A stretch of 64,000 bases of DNA from Polytrichum commune (GCA_950295325.1 OX485806.1:9114001-9178000), one strand, 5' to 3'; numbered from the stretch's first letter, positions 34,995-47,600 are shown. The notes: generated by a model from the sequence alone, not told the origin. Made by a program: numbers and translations.

Positions 34995-35345
34995 TTATTG
35001 TATATTGTATATTATGTACTGTCTATTGTCTATTATTTCATGTCTACTATCTATTATTTATTGTTTACTGCTAGATATTTATTAATTATTGTGTATTGTC
35101 TATTATTTGTTGTAGACTTTTTATTGTCTACTATTTACCGTTGAATGTCTATTTATTTACTGTTTACTACCTAATATTTACTATTTAATGTCTATTATTT
35201 TCTATTTATTTATTTATTATTAAATTTTTACATGTAATATTACTATTTAGTGTCTGTAATTTATAATTATTTATTACTTACTATCTACTATTTTATTATA
35301 TACTATAAATCATCTATTATTTAAAATTTGTTGTCTATTATTTAT
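34995..35345. repeat. TATTGTCTATTATTT-type low-complexity array, right arm
   Basis: About 350 bp of irregular repeats of TATTGTCTA, TTTACTGTTTAC and CTATTATTTA, the inverse complement in type of 32985-33235. Confidence 0.75.
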
Positions 35346-35660
35346 TATTACCATTTTTATGTTTTTATGTTGGATGAATGAAAAACACACTTGTATGCGG
35401 TAATTGCCTCTCTCCCACCTTAGTAGTTAATGAGGAAGTTTATTCACACCTAAATCTAGATCTAAAAGATCTATAAAACTAATTAAGGATAGAAAATTCC
35501 TTCATGAAGCTTTTCCATGGCAATGAAGTGACACAACTCCCACACATGTAAGAAAAACTATGTGGAGCTCAAAACTTGAGCACGGACGTCAAAACTCCGA
35601 CACAAAAGTATTTTATGTCGTGGCCGTATATCAAAGTGACCCTCCTTCCTACTACTGTAG

Positions 35661-35720
35661 TGGAGTTTGACATGTCTGCAAAGCCTTAATGGGCTAATCA
35701 TCATCTTCAGAGTTTAGAAG
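35661..35720 (-). other. Motif shared by the 3' flanks of the AKR and PPR genes
   Basis: About 57 bp downstream of the AKR stop matches 45489-45545 downstream of the PPR stop at roughly three quarters of positions, including TGTCTGCAAAG, CTTAATGGG and TCATCTTCAGAG in the same spacing. Both lie 50-160 bp past a stop codon on the minus strand. Confidence 0.6.
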
Positions 35721-35821
35721 TATAGATTCGCAGTCTGAGAGATTCACAACGGGATAGAGTTTAACAATATCTCACATTTTAGAAGAAAATTGATTTGAAA
35801 TGGACACTAACTTAAGGAAAG

Positions 35822-38800
35822 TTAGTTGCCTTTCCATGAGGACAAAGGGGGAGTTTTTGCAATCTTCCAGCCCAAGGATAATTCGGGGGTTGCATAGCGT
35901 TCCCCAGACACTTCCTCAATAGGAATGGCTGCTTCGAGCGCCTTGATCTCTTCATCAGTGAGCTTCACATTTAATGCACACACGTTCGATTCCAAGTTGG
36001 CTATCTTTGTAGTCCCTGGAATGGGCACTGTGAACGGAGACCCTTTGTGGATAACCCATGCCAAAGCCAACTGGTTGGTGGTGCATTTCTTCTCTTCTGC
36101 AATTTTTGCAACACGTGCAAATAATACCTTGTTCTTCTCGTAGTTGTCGCCATCAAAAAATGGGACGGACATCTGCAAGGAGTGTACTCTCCCAAATTAA
36201 TTTATCACGCATGACAACGAGAGATACAACGTGGTAGTTCCATTGCGAGGAGATACTTCATAGTAAGTTATATCAGTGTCTGAAATTTTAATGCATTCCA
36301 TGTGACAGGTACCCATGTATGATGAATGTGTTGAAATAGAATATGTGGGCCTTATTCCATTTGAGCTCCAAAAGTAAATCCCATTAAATAGCAACAACGA
36401 ACGAGACAGGGTATGGAACCTTGGAATGAGGCTAGAAGATTTGGAATAGAAACTATTAAGTCCAGTGCACATTCCTTGGACAATCAAAGCCACTTAGATG
36501 AAATTGATGAATGAATTGGACAATGGAGTTTACTACACTGTATATGATTTGGAATGGCCCACTCCATTCATCAACAACCCACGTCATTGATCTTGTGAAA
36601 ATTGGATGGCAACCATGGAAGTTGGAATGGGACACTTGTTTCATGATAAGTTATGGAAACCACTTCAATCAACATGGCACATAGATTTTTAAGCCAATAC
36701 TTTTTAAATAAATTATGAAATAGCTTGATGTCTTTTCATTTTCCTTGTTTATTTTGCATGCCTCTGTATTTTCTTTCAAAGACAGTTATAATCTTCAAGG
36801 GTACTAGAGCTTACGTGACCATAATGAATGAGGGCAAGGTAAGACCCAAGGAATGTATGAGGTAAGATTATAAGAGGGAGGGAGATTTGCTTTGTTCATA
36901 TTATTCTATATGTAATCATTTTGCTAGTGACGTGTCATCTCTATAAAAGTTTCTTGCTGGACTATTGGAAGCAAAGGACATCAATAAAGAGAAAAGGTAG
37001 TCACCTTTCGGAAGTCATCATTGGTAAGCTCTTCCTTTTTGATGCCGGCAAAGAAACCTCGACCTAGTGGACTATATGGTACAATGCCGATACCCAGCTC
37101 CCTGCAACATCGACCAACACACAGAGATATCCAACGATCACTCCACATGATTGTCTCCAACAATCCAGAATATTAAGTTACATGCACAAATCAACAAAAG
37201 TATGTTCTCAAGCGAACTAGAAATTTGAGATCAAGAAACAAAAGACCCCCCAAACCACTATTGTAACCATCACATTATTAAACCTCGTGCTCCTTCAACC
37301 CCTTCTGAACAAAAGAGATGCCATTTCTCATGGGGACCTTGTTGCGGCACTAAGACTGAAGACGTTGTTTTTATATGACGATACAAAAAAAAAAAAATTT
37401 ATAATATTTTTGAAATAATAAATCCTCTTCCAAACAACAATGTGAACACAAATTCAAACTGGGTTGAGTAAATTGAGGATTGTTCATACATGCAAGTAGG
37501 AATGATGTCACTCTCTATGTCACGCACCCAAAGTGACCATTCAACTTGCACAGCAGTGATGGGATACACTGCATGAGCACGTCGAATCTCAGATGCCGAG
37601 GCTTCAGACAGTCCAAGATATTTCACCTTGCCTTCTTCCACCAATTTCTTCATCTCCCCTACCTGGTGGAGACAATTACCAAAAAGCATAACAATTTTTA
37701 GCACACAGGCATTAATTCCAAAGGTATGGCACATCTTAACTGAGAATCTGAAGAAATTTGCACAGGAAATCTAATATACAAGTAAGTAAGGCATGCGGCC
37801 CTTATTGTGGGCACTTCCAACTCCAAACACAATTTCAGCCGTCGGATGAGATTGCAAATTGTTTCATTCAGTTAGCAATGGCAAATGATGAAAATCATCA
37901 TTTCGCATTTTAGATTTGAAGTTGAGGATCAAAAATTATAAGATGTCAAAGTGAAGATTCTCCTTCTCGTTAACCTATCACGTAGGCCTTCCCATCTATG
38001 TTATCTATTGGACCTTGAAAAGTAAACCATTTAAGAGCCGTGTACCTTAGAGGAAGAGTAGCTCATCCATCCCTGGCGTTTCCACTAATCCCGAGCAATG
38101 GAAAAACAATATAGACACAGGATTGAGAAGAGAAATTCTTACAGTCACTTCGATGGGAGTCTTAGGGTCCAAGCGGTGCTGGTAATACAAGTCGATGCAA
38201 TCAATCCCTAATCTCTGCAGGCTGGCTTCGCACGCCTCGCGCACATGCTCCGGGTCTCCACGCACCGAAAAATTGCCGTTCTCGTCTTGGTAAAACGAAA
38301 ACTTGGTCGCAATCTGCACCTTGTCTCGGATATCCTTAAATGCCTGCACCACATGTAACAATATCCTCCGCGAGCTATAAAAATAAATTCAAGAGCATTC
38401 ACTCGATCGATGCACACTTGCCACAGCCATACCGACGTAACAACAAAATATGATCACACAAAATTTGTCTACCTTCACATTACATGTCCTCGTTACTACG
38501 ATGTATCAAATGCACACAAAAAAAAATCACTCCCTCGACATTTTAAAAACACTGACTCCATATACTTACAGAAATCAGTGCCCTTGCATCTTCTACTTCT
38601 ACTTCTACTCTGCCCGAAGGCTAAATTAACATTGCACCAGTAAATTACAGATTCTTAAGCAAGATTGAACCACCCGGATCAACATACGGGGATAAAAAAA
38701 TATGCATACTACCGTTTCCGGTTCTGTGTGCACAAATTGTCTTCCTAAACATTAGATTCCTTCGTGTATCAGTAGTACCAAATCCTTAGAAGCTGTTACT

Positions 38801-39687
38801 GCCATCACCAACGACCAGTATAAACTCCTCCTTACTATGATGCCTTACATTTAGAAACAAACTCTCTCCCTAGACATTGGGATACTTACAAATTTTCAGT
38901 GGCTCTGCATCTTCTACTTCTACTCTACCCGACGACAAGAAAACATTGCACCAGTAACCTGCAAATTTTTAAGCAAGACTAAACCACCCGGATCAGAACA
39001 CGAGGACTACCGTTCCCAGCTCTGACTAGAAAATTTATCTACCTACACATAAGATTTCCTCTTGTATCATATGTCTCAAATCCTTAGAAGCTGCTACTGG
39101 CATCCACAATCAACGACCACAGGAAATCTCTTTTTGGACATTGAAGTAACAGAGAAGGGGGCATTTAAAAAACAATGATATGGTACACTAACAGAACTCA
39201 GAGTCCTTGCATCTCCTACTTCTACTGTGCCCGAAGACACAATTAACATTGTACCAGTGAACTACAGAAAATTTCTTTAACAACATTGATCCTTACATAT
39301 CAAAACACGGGGATATAACATACGCGTACTACCATGTCTATTTCTGTCTGCACAAATTTCTCTACCAACACATTAATTTTTCCTAGAACATCAAATGTAC
39401 TAAAAACTGAGAAGCTGCTACTGGCATCAACAATCAGCAACCACATCTCAATTTGAACACCACCAGCACCCGACCTTTCCGAGCAACACTTCGTTAGTGA
39501 AGGGCCCGTAGGCATTAGAAGAGTCGAAGAACGTGACACCGAGCTCCACTGCCCTGTGAAGGACTTTAATCATGTCCTCGTCCTTCGCGGCGGGGCCGTA
39601 GCCGAATGACATTCCCATGCATCCCGGCCCGATCGCAGAAACCTCCAGGCCCTGCGATCCAAGCTTCACTCGGGGGACGGTCGCCAT
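35822..39687 (-). CDS. Aldo-keto reductase (AKR), auxin-induced-protein / perakine-reductase type, 5 exons
   Basis: Exons on the minus strand are 39687-39475, 38343-38143, 37662-37490, 37101-37005 and 36172-35822; all introns are GT-AG with matching phases, giving 344 aa, the normal length for the family. It is an NADPH-dependent aldehyde/ketone reductase of the soluble TIM-barrel type. The catalytic tetrad is visible: Asp55 and Tyr60 (FFDSSNAYG), Lys85 (ATKF) and His127 (YYQH). Family motifs [15 protein letters not shown] and VPIPGTTK are intact. The closest plant group is that of IN2-2, PCNT115 and perakine reductase; the substrate cannot be told from sequence. No transit peptide is seen, so a cytosolic location is likely. 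A partial copy lies at 31210-32055. Exon 3 ends AT|GT, giving Met where the family usually has Arg. Confidence 0.92.
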
Positions 39688-40009
39688 AGCTGGAGGAATT
39701 TAGTGCAATTTAAGCTCCGAAGAATGAAGCAATGCAAATGGCGCTCTCCTTGAAGCCTAGAGTGAAAGAGTGATTTGAGTCTTTCTGTTGTTGCGAGAGT
39801 TTGTGGCTTCGAAGCCCGTGGGCTTTCCTTCGCCAACACTTGCTTGCCACTGAGGTTCTAATGGGAGGGCCTGGTGGATGAACTTCATCCACTTGTGGAT
39901 GATCCTCAGTCTGGATGAAATAGTGGCCTAGTTGGCCCTCTCCATTGCTGCTCAGGTTTTTATTTTGCGGCAAGTACTTGACCTCATAGTCACTATGTGG
40001 CAACCAGAG

Positions 40010-41990
40010 AATGTGGCATGAGATACACCCTAAACTCCGTAATATCTACCCCCATAATGTCATGCACTCTCTAATATCCCGAAACCCTATGGAACGGATG
40101 TTTGTAGTTCAAATCTCACTCCTTATTTCCCTTATATCACGAATTATGTCATTGGTGCAAACCACCAAAGAAGCCAACCCACACCCTCGCATTGCACCAT
40201 GTGTCAACATGTAGAGTACCTTTTTCTTATTCTTACTCTTCTTCGTCTTCTTATGCCACGTGTTGAATTGTTGGTGCATGGATTTGTCACTTTACCAGGG
40301 AAGGCCAAGTGAAGTGAGGGCATAATATCCTAGTTGCCTCTCTATTGATCACAACTTCTCACTTCTCTAGAAGCTTGATATAAGGTTGACAAGTTAAAGT
40401 TTTTTGGACCCTCATGATGGGTCAAAGACAGCATTCAAAGTTGAACGGTCTATATATATGTATATATTTGTCATGTTTATCCTAATTATTATTTTTTGAT
40501 CGACTACAATAGTATATTTGCAGTGCCGTTGACATTCTTTGTATGACTGTGTGGGAGATGATCGACGTGGAGACAAAGTTCGAGGGCGAAGCTTATTGAC
40601 ATTCATATTTCATATTTATTGATTGTTTGCCAAGAACTCAAAGCCAAAGTAGGTGATGTGAGGGTCTAATAGCTTGGTTCCCTCTCCATTGATTAAGTCG
40701 TCTCATTTATTTGGATTCGCGGGAGGTTCAAGGCAACATTGGAAGTTGAGTAGTCTATATGTGTGTGGGCGCATGCATGCGCAATGCATGCACGTTTTTT
40801 TTTAATAATAATCTGCCCTAATTACTCTTTAACTATCTGCTGCAACGTGATGTGTCCAGTGTAGTGCTCCATATTCAGTGTTCTCTCGCATCCACCATGA
40901 CTTCCTCTCTAAGCACCACCCCATTTTCAAAGCCTCCAATTCTTGGCATTAAAAGAATTGCATGAAGTGAATCTTGAATTTTTATATTAATATTTTGGTT
41001 GCACAAGTTATATGGGGTGTTGATGGATGCAAGTTTCAGTATCCAATATCTTTGCCTTGGGATTGGCATGCAAACATTCGAACTCTTCAGGATAGAATGA
41101 AATCACGAATAGATGAAGAAGTTTCACAATTGAAGAAGTTCATAGCAAGTTTGAATGTAAGCAATACACAAGATTGTAGGCACACTAAGAAACTTCATAT
41201 TGAGGATTATCTTTATATGGTTGATGAAAACATCACAAAGTTTGAATTTTCAATAGCGGAGATTGTTCACTTGGTACAAAGCAATGATCCCATGGTAATT
41301 GAAGGTCATGTTGCAGGCAACGATGAGCACTTTGACCCAGCTTAAGAGCCTAATGCAACAACATACAAGAATGGCATGGAATGCAAGAGTATTCACTTGG
41401 TGGAAGCACATGCCAGTTCTAAGAAATTATTGGATTTCATCATAGGCGGAGGTTTAGAAAGTTTTTTTTTTGTGGGGTTGGTGCAAGTGGAATGCATTTG
41501 TGATAGATTGTCTAGAATATGCGTTGTTCATATAACTTCTACTGAGAAATCGGACATTAAGAGTTTTATGTTGCATGATTGATAGTGACGATTTTTGCAC
41601 ATGTTAAATAATATGTAGAAGTATTTATTGTACTTGTACTTATTGCACCATTTTGTACATGTTGTCATGAAATATTCTTCAAACATATCCTAGAAAGTTT
41701 GAACTTTGCATATGTGTGCAAGTTTGGGGAGATTATCCATGTCCCATGTATGAAATCATCAATTAAAATAATACAATGTTGCATTTTTTGTTATTGCATA
41801 ATGCCAAATGCTACACTAATTCTAGAATATCATGCATCCATGTTAGCGCTACAAAACTCAAACCGGTGTTCTTGACAGACCTTCACTTGGGGATAAATTT
41901 TTAAGTTGTCACCACAGACAACTCTAGCCAGTGGATTGTGTTACTTGGTTAGCAATCAAAAACAAGAAAGATTGGGACTTCAAGTTGCAG
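40010..41990. other. Intergenic repeats upstream of the AKR gene
   Basis: About 40010-40215 resembles 12950-13190 (AAACTCCGTAATATC and AACC.CCAAAGAA words), and about 41790-41870 resembles 13205-13280 (ATGC.ACGCTGATTCT type words). These are dispersed repeats of unknown class. Apart from the fragment at 40974-41345, nothing looks coding. Confidence 0.4.
40974..41345 (+). pseudogene. Possible gene fragment, unknown
   Basis: A frame of about 120 codons, lacking an early ATG, encodes a charged, helical peptide including DRMKSRIDEEVSQLKKF and IAEIVHLVQSNDPMVIEGH, ending at TAA. The composition is more protein-like than other frames nearby, but no domain is recognised and no splice partners are evident. 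It could be a decayed exon of a host or transposon gene. Confidence 0.3.
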
Positions 41991-42199
41991 TATCCAAGTA
42001 GAGATGCAATAGTGATAAGAGGCCACAGTGAAGATTCTCGATCTCTTTATACAAATGCATAGACCCTGTCAATTGTGTTCATTATTGAACTTCGAATAGT
42101 TGAAATGTTTTCAACACATGGTCCAATCTCATCATAAGTTGTGTCATTTTGGTGTCCATTTTAACTTACACACCTTGCCATATACCACTCAAATAGTTG

Positions 42200-43488
42200 A
42201 ACGTGTAGATTGTCTGTATTGCAATAAGAATCAAAATCAAAATCGTTGTGGAGGTGCCAACAGAGGAGTGGGCATCCAAGTAATTCAAACTTAAGGGGGG
42301 AAGCTTGTTAGTGGCCTCTTAGCAAATATGGCCTGCTTCCTCGAATCCATTAGACTTGTGCCTTTTGTTTTGCCTACTTCATGTTCTTTATGTCTCCTGA
42401 TTTCATCGTTAAGATTGAGGTCTTAGTACACATGCTATAACTTACAACAATTTCCATGATGAGTCTTCCTGGTACCTATGAAGATTAGTAGCAAAAAAAC
42501 TCACCGATGCACATCTTACAACTTTAAATGATGTTGTGTATGGTATCACATCCGTCCATGTGCCAAGCAACTTCTTCACGTGCATGAAGCTCGCCGCGAA
42601 CCTGTGGGTGCCCCTTGCTCGGTGTCTCTACATGTAGGATATGGATAGTTTCTAACTATGTTTCACTTGATACAATTGCAAAAACTTTGTTTAGGGTCAT
42701 GTACATGGAGGGCATTGCAATTTGGTAAGCAAGATTTGCAGGATGAGATTTGGTAGGAAATTGAAGAGGAACGTGAACTTTCATGGCCACTTTTGTTACC
42801 TTAAACAATCACAATGAAATGCATTTGTGAATGCAAAACTCACACCTTTTACTTCTCTATTTGTGTCCATTATTACAACATGCATTGATTCTAACCTCGA
42901 ATGTACAGTTTGTGTGTTATGGTTGAGGCTCTTCATTTAGGCTTGGGCATTCTACATCATTGCATTAAAGTGACTAGTTAGGGCTATAACTTAGTATCAC
43001 AAAGTAATTTTATGACCTAAAACCCAAAATAAATAAGGTTTTTATTTGAGTTAATATAGGGAGATGCCTAAATGGTCAATTTTTAGAATTATAACTACCT
43101 AAGGGAGAAAGAAATAAGCCAAAAGTCTAAGTAGAACAAATAATATGATAGTACATAACAAATAATATCATGTAAATAACCCCCTAAAAAAAATGTTTGA
43201 CACGCATATATATAAATCTTATGACATATGGAGGTACATGTGCCTCCAATGGGTGGAAATTTAGGGGTTAAGACAACTCTTGTATCATGTTGACTTCATC
43301 ACCCAACTTGTGCACACCTTCATTCATTTGTGCTTTGTTGCCTTACAAATTCATGTTCACAAGGGTATGTAAGATTTGTTGAAATCTTTTGTTATACTGC
43401 AACAACATTAAGGTATGCAGCCTTTAATCAAACAACTACAGTAGTCTTATGCAAACGCCTATAGTTGAGTGGTTTGTGGCAAGGTTTA
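42200..43488. other. Intergenic DNA, nothing recognised
   Basis: AT-rich sequence without a coding frame or a repeat I could match within the window. Confidence 0.4.
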
Positions 43489-44218
43489 CTATTCTCCCTC
43501 TTTAGCATGACAAGTTTGGGAAACACAAAAAAAAGTCATATTATCAAGGTGTCGTCTTCTCATTAACATGACAAATGGCATAAAGTTGTCGTATTATTGA
43601 GGGAATACGAAAACATAAGTAAAATGAGCTTTAAAATATATATATAACGAGTTCAAGCAATATAGATGGTATAAAATAATGACTTATAACTCCAAACAAA
43701 TACAAATATTCTCAAGAACTCTTAAAATAAGAGTCCAAAGATCTTTGGTGTTACCCACCCAAGTTAGCAACTATCATCTTATCTAAATTCCCTACTAACT
43801 TTTGAAAACTAATAATTTCATTAACATCAAAATATAAAGAGTTCTCTAATAAGAAACTAGACAACAATGATACGTGACGTTTAGCAACATACTAGACAGG
43901 AGGCTACTCTAAACCTAACCATGTCCATTCTGCACTAGTAACCCTAATTCTCATTAAGTTCCCAATGGTAAGTGAAGTTCCCAAGTAGTTCCCAAGTGAA
44001 AATGGATGTATTTTAGATGTACATAACATAGATGAAAATAATTTTTAGCATTAACTACCTCTTTAATATGACAAAACAGAGATTCTAAATATTGCATTAT
44101 CGAGTGTCATAGTCGTATAAAAAAGGCAGTTTTGAACTAAAAAGTTTGGTCGCGCAAAAATGTGTCGTAATATCAAGGGTGTCGTATAAACGAGTGTCGT
44201 TTTAATGAGGGTAGACTG
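43489..44218 (-). mobile_element. pogo/Tigger-like deletion derivative, copy 2
   Basis: The 730-bp element has ends CTATTCTCCCTCTTTAGCAT on the left and, inward from the right, CAGTCTACCCTCATTAAAAC, each flanked by TA (43487-43488 and 44219-44220). It lies in opposite orientation to copy 1 (13930-16196) and shares its subterminal sequence. Its minus strand (about 43890-43800) still encodes the transposase C-terminal peptide containing HVSLLSSFLLENSLYFDVNE. The rest of the transposase is deleted, so it is non-autonomous. Confidence 0.85.
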
Positions 44219-44275
44219 TATAGAGGAGAACAGACCAAAAAGACACAAGTTATGATTGGACGAATGTGCTCAAAA

Positions 44276-44513
44276 TAAGGACACCATTGTCCGTGCACGA
44301 GTTAACACAATTAGGAGGGTCTATGTGAAAACTTCAAGACAAACACACATCTTCAAATGGCTGACCTCTAAAACTTTCACATCGCAACTCCAATTTTGAC
44401 ACTTGAAACAACAATCTTTGTGATTCACAATTGCTAACTGCAAGAGACGATTCATGATCCCGTCCGACAGGGAAATGTGCATGTGGAGTTGGAAAGTGTC
44501 CGTTATAGGTCTG
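44276..44513 (-). mobile_element. GGACAC-ended dispersed TIR element, inverted copy
   Basis: Read on the minus strand it begins TATAACGGACACTTTCCAAC and ends with GGTGTCCTTATTTTGAG, matching the family at 18669-19052. It lies about 60 bp from the end of the Tigger-like copy 2. Confidence 0.55.
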
Positions 44514-44699
44514 CATACCATACTCCTGAATCTTGTTCTCCCAGGGATTCAATGATGGTGGAAAACACGTAACTTCAAGGTAATGGGAAATTAGGCATTG
44601 CTTGATGCGGGGACAGTGGACAAGCCATACTCTTTCCAATATGATCCCAAGTGTAATCTTACAAAAGAGTGCTGTGCTATCATGAATCACTTCGATAAC

Positions 44700-45590
44700 T
44701 TATAACTTATAACTTCTCTTGTAACTATAATGTACATTGAAGTTATTACATGCAGTGGCAATGCCAGTCATATAATGGCATTGAAGTTAAAATCGCTTCA
44801 AGATCAATGTCACACAAGTTGAAAAAGAAGACCGATATCATGTTGGTGTCTATTGATTTCGCCAATTCCGATGTCCACAGGAGAATGAGATAACTGCAAC
44901 ATATCAGCATTCAGGGACACATTTTGTGCAATCACTTGCAATTTTTTTGAGATGAACAAATTGTACTTTCATAGCAGCAAACAAAAAGTACATACAGTGT
45001 TACACTTTAGGGATGCATAGTTCTATTCCACAGTAGGAAATGGAGCACTCCCTATAAACATGGAATTATACAATTAGATCTTTGGCATTGCTGCCTGAAT
45101 TTATATACATTGAATAAGTCAGAATTTCCCCCACGAATAACTTCATGCCCATTTTTTGGCACAAAGGTCTAGGTCTAGTCTTCGGAGGCTTCGGTTTCTT
45201 TGTCGAGACCTCAGAAGTCGGAAATCAGGACACAGCTGCACCCATACTTCCAAAACTTGTTTCATGAGCTCCTTCACAGGTAGAATTAATATTTATCAGC
45301 TTTGTGCCATCAGACCCAAGCCACTCAAAAAGATCAAAGTTGAGCTTCTGATGCTGACTAAAAAATCAAAATAAAGGTTAGAAGTCAGGATTTTTGGCCA
45401 GTCAAGGATTCATCTTCTGAAGGTGCCGCATCATGAAGCATTGTACATTTACTTTTAACTTCTTAATGGTTGTCTTGGACGGTTAGGGGTCTGACCTGTC
45501 TGCAAAGGCTTAATGGGACGGTTGTCATCTTCAGAGCTAAGAATCCCGACCGAATCGTTTTAGAGAGTCCTTGGTCGTCAATCTGTTGGA
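44700..45590. other. 3' flank of the PPR gene
   Basis: No gene seen. The part next to the PPR stop should hold its 3' UTR, including the motif at 45489-45545 shared with the AKR gene. Confidence 0.4.
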
Positions 45591-45596
45591 CCAGAC

Positions 45597-47449
45597 TCAC
45601 TTGTTGGATGCTTCCCAATCTGCCTGCATCTGCTGTGCCTTGTCAAACTTCCCAATTCTTTTGTAGGTATCAATCAGAATAGTGTACGTAATATTGTCAG
45701 GTGCACAGCCTGCAAGCTTCATCTCCTCGAAGACATTCTCCATATCCTCAAACATTCTAGCCTTTTGATAGGCATCAATAGCAGCATTGTAAACAGCCGT
45801 GTCAATGGTTACATTAGGGTTCCTACATTGCCGCATAATTTTGTCAATTTTGTGCCAGTATCCTTGGTTTGCATATGCACTCAAAAGAGACGAAAACGTA
45901 ATGCAACTTGGTCTTACGCCCTCAGCTTTCATCTGATTAAATGCAACCTCCATTTGGTCTATGTTCCCTGCCTTGCCATACACCTCAATTATTGAATTGT
46001 ATGTGGCCGTGTTCATCTCATAATTATATCTACGCATGTAATCAAGGACGCAGTGCATTTTTCCATAGAATCCATTCTTCCCGTAGGCAGCGACAAGGGA
46101 ATTCAGAGTAACAATGTCTGGCAGTAGACCTTGCTGTAGCAGACTCTCATATGCTTGCTCCATATCTTGAATTCGATTATGAAGTCCAAAGATTCGAATC
46201 AAAGAATTCCACGTCCACGTATCTGGTTCCACGTTTCTTGCATCCATTAGAGTCAGAACATTCTCCATCTCATCAAACAACCCTTGCTTACCGTAAGCAA
46301 AAATCAAGGTATTGTAGGTGACAACATTTGGCTCTGCTCCCTCCCACCACATCTCATTGAGCAATTGGGCCGCCCGATCGTAAAGCCCCCCGTCACAACA
46401 GCCCTTGATCATCGCAGTGTAGGCGTAGACATCAGGTGCACATCCTTCAAACTTTGGCATGCTCTTGAAAAGGTTCAGGGCCTTGTCAAGTAGGTTGCTT
46501 TTTGTGTAGATATTCAGAAGAGCTGTGAAGATTGCAGTTGTTGGACGCACTTTGTCTTCTAGCATATTGTCAAAAAGCTTAGCTGCCTCTTCAGGTTTCT
46601 TGCAGTTCCCTAGCATCGTCAAGAGTTTGATATATGTTCGCACATCCGGATGATACCACTCTTGTAGTCTCACAAGTTCAAACACCTGGTGTACTTCATA
46701 CACCATCAAAATTGGATGCTGAACGTGAATTCCTCAATGCTATGCAACATAGTAGAACCCTAATCAACACAAACATGAAGGACCCGGATGATACTACTCT
46801 TGTTACCTCACAAGCTCAAACACTCATCATGTTTCTTACACCAGAAAAATTGGGAACTGAATGTGACTTCCTCAATTCTATGCCAACACAGTAAAACCCC
46901 TAATTGACACAAACACTAAGAATGGCCCGGCTGATACTACTCCTATAAACCTCACAAGCTCAAACGCCTATCCTACTTCATACACTATCAAAATTGGACG
47001 CTGAATGTGAATTCCTCAATCCTATGCAACACGGTGAAAATCCTCAATTAAGAAAGAAAAGCTAATGAACGCAAAACAAGGTAAGAAGTCGGGGAACGAG
47101 ACCAACACACCCTGATAGCAGACTCCCAGTGGTTCTGTTTGATGCGCTCGTCGAGCGACTCCAGCAACGCACGAGGATACAGCTTCGTGGAAGTCTTGGT
47201 CAACGCTCGCATCTCGGACTCCTGCTGCGCTCGCTCGATTCTCTGCACCACAGACACGGCTGTCCTGGCCGCGCGCCTCTTGTTGCCGCTCTCTTGGAAG
47301 ATGGAATTGGAGGGATTCGCATTTTGTTCGCTCGCACAAACCACTGGGCAACGTCCGCTCCTTGTCCTCGTCCCCGTTATTCTTGTTCCCGTTGTTCTTG
47401 TTGCTGTGTCCGTCGTATTCCAAGGCCATGGCGCAGCGAGGGCGGCCAT
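45597..47449 (-). CDS. P-class pentatricopeptide repeat (PPR) protein, 2 exons
   Basis: Exon 1 is 47449-47111 (ATG at 47449) and exon 2 is 46685-45597; the intron is GT-AG, phase 0, giving 475 aa. The N-terminus is Ala/Thr/Arg-rich and may be an organelle transit peptide. RALLESLDERIKQNHWESAI and FELVRLQEWYHPDVRTYIKL span the junction and are continuous with known plant PPR proteins. About ten 35-residue PPR motifs follow, such as PNVVTYNTLIFAYGKQGLFD and EMNTATYNSIIEVYGKAGN. No E, DYW or SMR domain is present, so it is P-class, expected to bind organelle RNA and affect its stability, splicing or translation. It most resembles the At5g48730/At3g53170 group from memory of the family; orthology is not proven. 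The 425-bp intron is almost wholly a tandem array (46643-47045). Confidence 0.9.
46643..47045 (-). repeat. Tandem triplication of the PPR exon 2 acceptor junction
   Basis: Three units of about 140 bp start at 46643, 46783 and 46926. Each has, in plus orientation, a CCGG.TGATAC word, then CACAAG.TCAAAC, AAATTGG..GCTGAA and TTCCTCAAT. The first unit overlaps the real start of exon 2 (46643-46685) and its acceptor; the other two repeat that exon edge within the intron. Their exon-like parts carry stops or lost residues (unit 2: FELVR followed by a stop codon), so they look like decayed exon copies. Confidence 0.85.
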
Positions 47450-47600
47450 GGCGAGCGACGGAGGAGGTTGGGTTAGAACTGAGCGGCCATCTAGTTATCA
47501 AGCCAGGCTCCCATATTAAGGTAGATGGGTCTTAAATGGTTACTCTCCCCAACTGTGCCAAGTGTCACAACTCTATTTGTCTTGTTCGACACTACACTAA

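Noticed and set aside
47022-47519. Overlapping long frames on both strands over PPR exon 1
   Set aside because: Only the minus frame from 47449 continues into the PPR exon 2 sequence; the others are GC-rich shadows.
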